From the NCBI RefSeq assembly GCF_001907195.1, contig NZ_LVWA01000003.1:1-64000 (forward strand): 64,000 nucleotides of DNA, in the 5' to 3' direction. The position numbers were made by a program, and so were the translations under genes. The notes under the pieces were generated by a model. That model searched no databases. It was not told the origin of the DNA and was given only the letters and a program-made list of their open reading frames with translations. The stretch is from Pontibacter flavimaris (GTDB lineage: Bacteria; Bacteroidota; Bacteroidia; Cytophagales; Hymenobacteraceae). The stretch's first letter is position 1. Each line of letters begins with the position of its first letter. Shown piece after piece: positions 60,757-64,000 of the stretch.

Positions 60757-63700
60757 ATGGCCTTAGGTAAAAACTTGAAGTTGAGTAAAGAGAAGCTCAT
60801 CAGTGACGTAGAAGCCAAACAAGAGAACAAGTCCGCTCCCCGGGCAAAGGCTGAGAAAGGAGGCGCCACCACTTCCGTGGCAGAGGCTCCTGCCAAGCCT
60901 GCAGCCCCGGCAACTGCAATGGACCAGCCGGCCGAACCCGCCAAGCCTGGGGCAGACAAACCCGCCGCAGCCAAAAAGCAGCGACAGGGCAAGCTGCCAA
61001 GCAACCCCGACTATATAAGCGATCAACTGAACCGGGTGCTGTACGCCCTCGATGCCTTTAAGAAGGGTGACGTATCGGTGCGTCTCACCAAACAGAACGA
61101 CGACATCTTTGCCGATATAGCCGAAGCCTATAATTCGATGGTGGAGATGATTGGCGGTGTAGGTGGCGAGGTGTCGCGTATCTCGAAAGTAGCCGGTGTG
61201 GAGGGTAATCTGAAAGCCCGTGCCTCCGCCGAGAATGCCTCCGGTTTCTGGAAGGACATGATCAACAACATCAACGGCCTGGTGGATTCTATCGCGGTGC
61301 CGGTTCTTGAGGTAGGCAAGGTACTGAAGAATATCTCCCGCGGAAACCTGGACGAAACGTTCCAGATTCCGGTATCCGGAGACTTCAAGGTGATGGCCGA
61401 GACCATTAACCGCACCATCGATAACCTGAACCTGTTTGCCGGGGAAGTAACCCGCGTGGCCCTTGAGGTGGGTACCGAAGGACGCCTCGGCGGCCAGGCA
61501 TCCGTGCCGAACGTAGCCGGTGTGTGGAAGGACCTGACCGACAACGTGAACACGATGGCCTCCAACCTGACTTTCCAGGTGCGTGACATTGCCAACGTAG
61601 CAACGGCGGTGGCGAAAGGTGACCTGACCCAGAAGGTATCGGTGGATGTAAAAGGAGAACTGAGTGAACTGAAGGAGAACATCAACCGCATGGTGGACTC
61701 CCTGAACATATTTGCCGGTGAGGTAACCCGCGTGGCCCGCGAAGTGGGTACAGAGGGACGCCTGGGCGGCCAGGCGAAAGTGCCGAACGTGGGTGGTGTA
61801 TGGAAGGACCTGACCGACAACGTGAACACGATGGCCTCCAACCTGACCTCTCAGATGCGTGACATTGCCAACGTATCTACTGCCGTTGCCAAAGGCGACC
61901 TGACGCAGAAGATCACGGTGAACGTGCGTGGTGAGATGGCTGAGTTGAAGGAGAACATCAACCAAATGGTGGACTCGCTCAACATCTTTGCCGGGGAGGT
62001 AACCCGCGTGGCCCGCGAGGTGGGTACGGAGGGTAAACTAGGCGGCCAGGCCAATGTGCCAAGAGTAGAAGGAACCTGGAAAGAACTGACCGATAATGTG
62101 AACCTGATGGCGGGTAACCTGACTTCTCAGGTGCGCGACATTGCCAACGTAGCTACCGCGGTGGCCAAGGGTGATTTGACCCAAAAGGTGTCGGTGGACG
62201 TGAAAGGCGAATTGGGTGAGCTGAAGGATATCCTGAATGAAATGGTGGACCGACTGAATGTGTTTGGCGCGGAAGTAACCCGCGTAGCACGTGAGGTGGG
62301 AACAGAAGGTATACTGGGTGGACAGGCCAACGTGCCGAACGTGGCCGGTATCTGGAAAGAGTTGACCGACAACGTGAACTCCATGGCCTCCAACCTGACG
62401 CTGCAGGTGCGCGACATTGCGAACGTAGCAACGGCAGTGGCCAAGGGCGATTTGAGCCAGAAGATTACGGTAAATGTAAAAGGTGAGCTTGCCGACCTGA
62501 AGGAGAACCTGAACCAGATGGTGGACTCGCTCAACATCTTTGCTGATGAAGTAACTCGTGTGGCCCGCGAAGTGGGTACAGAGGGTAAGCTGGGTGGCCA
62601 GGCGAATGTGCCGAATGTTGGCGGAACCTGGAAAAACCTGACAGATAACGTAAACACAATGGCTTCCAACCTGACCTCTCAGGTGCGCGACATCGCGAAT
62701 GTATCTACTGCCGTTGCGAAGGGAGACCTGACGCAGAAAGTATCGGTGGACGTGAAAGGGGAGATGGCCGAGCTGAAAGAGAACATCAACCGCATGGTGG
62801 ACTCGCTCAACATTTTTGCAGGAGAGGTAACAAGAGTGGCCTTGGAAGTAGGTACGGAAGGGCGCCTGGGCGGCCAGGCCAACGTGCCGAACGTAGCCGG
62901 GGTATGGAAAGATCTGACAGACAACGTAAATATCATGGCCTCCAACCTGACAACGCAGGTGCGGGGTATAGCTAAGGTGGCTACCGCGGTAGCTAAAGGC
63001 GACCTGAGCCAGAAAATCACCGTGGAGGCGCGCGGCGAGCTCCTTGATTTGAAGGAGAACCTGAACCAGATGGTGGACTCGCTCAATATTTTTGGTGATG
63101 AGGTAACCCGCGTGGCCAGAGAAGTAGGAACTGAGGGTAAATTGGGCGGCCAGGCCAATGTGCCAAACGTGGGCGGAACCTGGAAAGACCTGACCGATAA
63201 CGTAAACTACATGGCCAGTAACCTGACCTCTCAGGTACGAGATATTGCCAAAGTAGCCACCGCGGTGGCGAAAGGCGATTTGAGCCAGAAGATTACCGTG
63301 GAGGCCCGTGGCGAGCTCCTTGATTTGAAGGAGAACCTGAATCAGATGGTGGACTCGCTCAACATCTTTGCCGACGAGGTAACCCGCGTGGCCCGTGAGG
63401 TGGGTACGGAAGGTCGCCTCGGTGGGCAGGCCAACGTGCCGAAAGTACGTGGTACCTGGAAGGAGTTGACCGATAACGTGAACACCATGGCCTCCAACCT
63501 GACACTGCAGGTGCGCGACATCGCCAAAGTGGCCACGGCAGTAGCGAAAGGCGACCTGACCCAGAAAGTATCCGTGGATGTGAAGGGTGAGTTGAATGAG
63601 CTGAAGGAGAACATGAACCGCATGGTGGACTCCCTGAACATCTTTGCCGGGGAGGTAACAAGAGTGGCGCTGGAAGTAGGTACGGAAGGACGCCTGGGCG

Positions 63701-64000
63701 GCCAGGCCAACGTACCAAACGTGGCCGGGGTGTGGAAAGACCTGACTGACAACGTAAACACGATGGCCTCGAACCTCACAACGCAGGTGCGTGGTATTGT
63801 GAAAGTAGTAACCGCGGTGTCGAAAGGTGACCTGACGCAGAAGCTGATGCTGCAGGCGAAGGGAGAGATGGCTGACCTGGCTGACACGATCAATACCATG
63901 GTGGTTGACCTGAACCGCCTGGCCGGCGAGGTTTCGCGTGTGGCCAGGGTGGCGGGTGTGGAAGGAAAACTGACCGAACGCGCTACCCTGCAGGGTGTGG
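60757..64000 (+). CDS. Poly-HAMP soluble sensor protein, probable hybrid histidine kinase (partial)
   Basis: At least 1081 codons; the reading frame is open to the window edge, so the C-terminus is missing. No membrane segment or signal. Residues 1-30 are basic; about 30-80 form an Ala/Pro/Lys-rich linker; 88-224 hold divergent HAMP-like helices ([37 protein letters not shown]). From residue 225 come nine exact 92-residue units, each two HAMP modules ([20 protein letters not shown] then [18 protein letters not shown]), and a tenth diverged unit from 63913. This resembles soluble group III/Nik1-type osmosensing kinases with HAMP chains; the kinase domain itself is not in view. No AAGTATA word occurs in it. 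Confidence 0.9.
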   Translation, partial: MALGKNLKLSKEKLISDVEAKQENKSAPRAKAEKGGATTSVAEAPAKPAAPATAMDQPAEPAKPGADKPAAAKKQRQGKLPSNPDYISDQLNRVLYALDAFKKGDVSVRLTKQNDDIFADIAEAYNSMVEMIGGVGGEVSRISKVAGVEGNLKARASAENASGFWKDMINNINGLVDSIAVPVLEVGKVLKNISRGNLDETFQIPVSGDFKVMAETINRTIDNLNLFAGEVTRVALEVGTEGRLGGQASVPNVAGVWKDLTDNVNTMASNLTFQVRDIANVATAVAKGDLTQKVSVDVKGELSELKENINRMVDSLNIFAGEVTRVAREVGTEGRLGGQAKVPNVGGVWKDLTDNVNTMASNLTSQMRDIANVSTAVAKGDLTQKITVNVRGEMAELKENINQMVDSLNIFAGEVTRVAREVGTEGKLGGQANVPRVEGTWKELTDNVNLMAGNLTSQVRDIANVATAVAKGDLTQKVSVDVKGELGELKDILNEMVDRLNVFGAEVTRVAREVGTEGILGGQANVPNVAGIWKELTDNVNSMASNLTLQVRDIANVATAVAKGDLSQKITVNVKGELADLKENLNQMVDSLNIFADEVTRVAREVGTEGKLGGQANVPNVGGTWKNLTDNVNTMASNLTSQVRDIANVSTAVAKGDLTQKVSVDVKGEMAELKENINRMVDSLNIFAGEVTRVALEVGTEGRLGGQANVPNVAGVWKDLTDNVNIMASNLTTQVRGIAKVATAVAKGDLSQKITVEARGELLDLKENLNQMVDSLNIFGDEVTRVAREVGTEGKLGGQANVPNVGGTWKDLTDNVNYMASNLTSQVRDIAKVATAVAKGDLSQKITVEARGELLDLKENLNQMVDSLNIFADEVTRVAREVGTEGRLGGQANVPKVRGTWKELTDNVNTMASNLTLQVRDIAKVATAVAKGDLTQKVSVDVKGELNELKENMNRMVDSLNIFAGEVTRVALEVGTEGRLGGQANVPNVAGVWKDLTDNVNTMASNLTTQVRGIVKVVTAVSKGDLTQKLMLQAKGEMADLADTINTMVVDLNRLAGEVSRVARVAGVEGKLTERATLQGV
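61429..63912 (+). repeat. Nine 276-bp coding repeats (HAMP pairs)
   Basis: Unit starts at 61429, 61705, 61981, 62257, 62533, 62809, 63085, 63361 and 63637, with strictly constant length and high identity. Two unit types are mixed (KVSVDVK and KITVNV or KITVEAR endings). The unit-6 and unit-7 tails (about 63019-63080 and 63295-63356) are almost identical at the DNA level, pointing to recent duplication. Confidence 0.95.

Larger units (their letters stand above)
1..64000. repeat. Dispersed AAGTATA / TATACTT word family
   Basis: The 7-base word AAGTATA and its complement recur across the window in spacers and in coding sequence. A hand count over 38001-41820 finds 19 copies (for example 38370, 38520, 38613, 38792, 38812, 39031, 39786, 40331, 40342, 40702, 41512), against about 0.5 expected by chance for both strands. 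Copies are single, tandem (7060-7101, 12375-12398), or inverted to give the 10-base palindrome AAGTATACTT (38812, 20508, 32479). A close variant is AAGTATGG. I saw no copy inside etfB-etfA, dnaN, ffh or the HAMP gene. The family is plain in the sequence; its function is unknown. Confidence 0.88.

Noticed and set aside
60763..63899. Long minus-strand open frames opposite the HAMP gene (up to 400 codons)
   Set aside because: They mirror the 276-bp coding repeats, are Ser/Thr/Pro-rich without family features, and the plus frame gives clear HAMP protein.
61429..63912. CRISPR-like regular repeats
   Set aside because: Period 276 bp, coding, and no unique spacers; they are HAMP-pair codons.
1..64000. 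tRNA or rRNA genes
   Set aside because: I found no T-loop (GTTCGAATC-like) or rRNA signature; the only structured RNA with clear evidence is the SRP RNA.
1..64000. Prophage, integron or insertion sequence
   Set aside because: No transposase, integrase, recombinase or phage structural gene in any frame; the repeats have no coding capacity.

Overview
The window looks like chromosome of a Bacteroidota member, most likely a Pontibacter-like species (Cytophagales, Hymenobacteraceae). The evidence is gliding genes (gldA, gldF, gldG, gldC), a secreted protein with a type IX secretion type B sorting domain, several exact matches to the Bacteroidota promoter (TTTG, about 19 bases, TAnnTTTG), weak or absent Shine-Dalgarno sites and a base composition around the mid-50s % GC by eye. 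I see no transposase, integrase, phage gene, CRISPR array or tRNA. The species is inferred, not shown.

Layout. 1-771 is non-coding repeat. 772-7009 holds pyruvate carboxylase, a bacteriophytochrome kinase and a small ABM-fold (heme-monooxygenase-like) protein. 7572-11730 carries a TPR protein, etfB-etfA, a bifunctional-nuclease/UVR protein and a NupC transporter. 12431-14011 (minus) is an Mla-type ATPase/permease pair. 14124-19267 has two short-chain dehydrogenases, then gldA-gldF-gldG. dnaN, an endonuclease/phosphatase-family lipoprotein and gldC follow. 22195-28149 (minus) has a small periplasmic protein, dcd, hemL, an LpoA-like binding protein and guaA. 28150-29073 is packed with dispersed repeats and ends at the SRP RNA gene. 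fsa, a 67-residue protein and ftsE follow.

31803-46397 is a surface-glycan region: a sugar aminotransferase on plus, then a long, tightly packed minus-strand run encoding a glycosyltransferase, pseB, pseC, pseF, a PseG-PseH fusion, pseI, a GT-B-like transferase, a T9SS type B LamG protein, a polysaccharide deacetylase and a Wzx-type flippase. It encodes all six pseudaminic-acid steps, plus transfer and export functions. 46577-60605 is mostly housekeeping (ffh, murB, topA, an RlmL-type methyltransferase) with small lipoproteins and hydrolases. The window ends inside a very large soluble sensor with at least nine 276-bp HAMP-pair repeats, preceded by an orphan ParA.

The strongest unexplained signal is the word AAGTATA (complement TATACTT). 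It is scattered through spacers and genes far above chance, in every reading frame, as tandem arrays and as inverted pairs built into terminators. It is nearly absent from etfAB, dnaN, ffh and the HAMP gene. It resembles the behaviour of DNA-uptake sequences or other genome-wide signal words, but its role is unknown. A second theme is operon spacers made almost wholly of inverted repeats running from stop codon to start codon.
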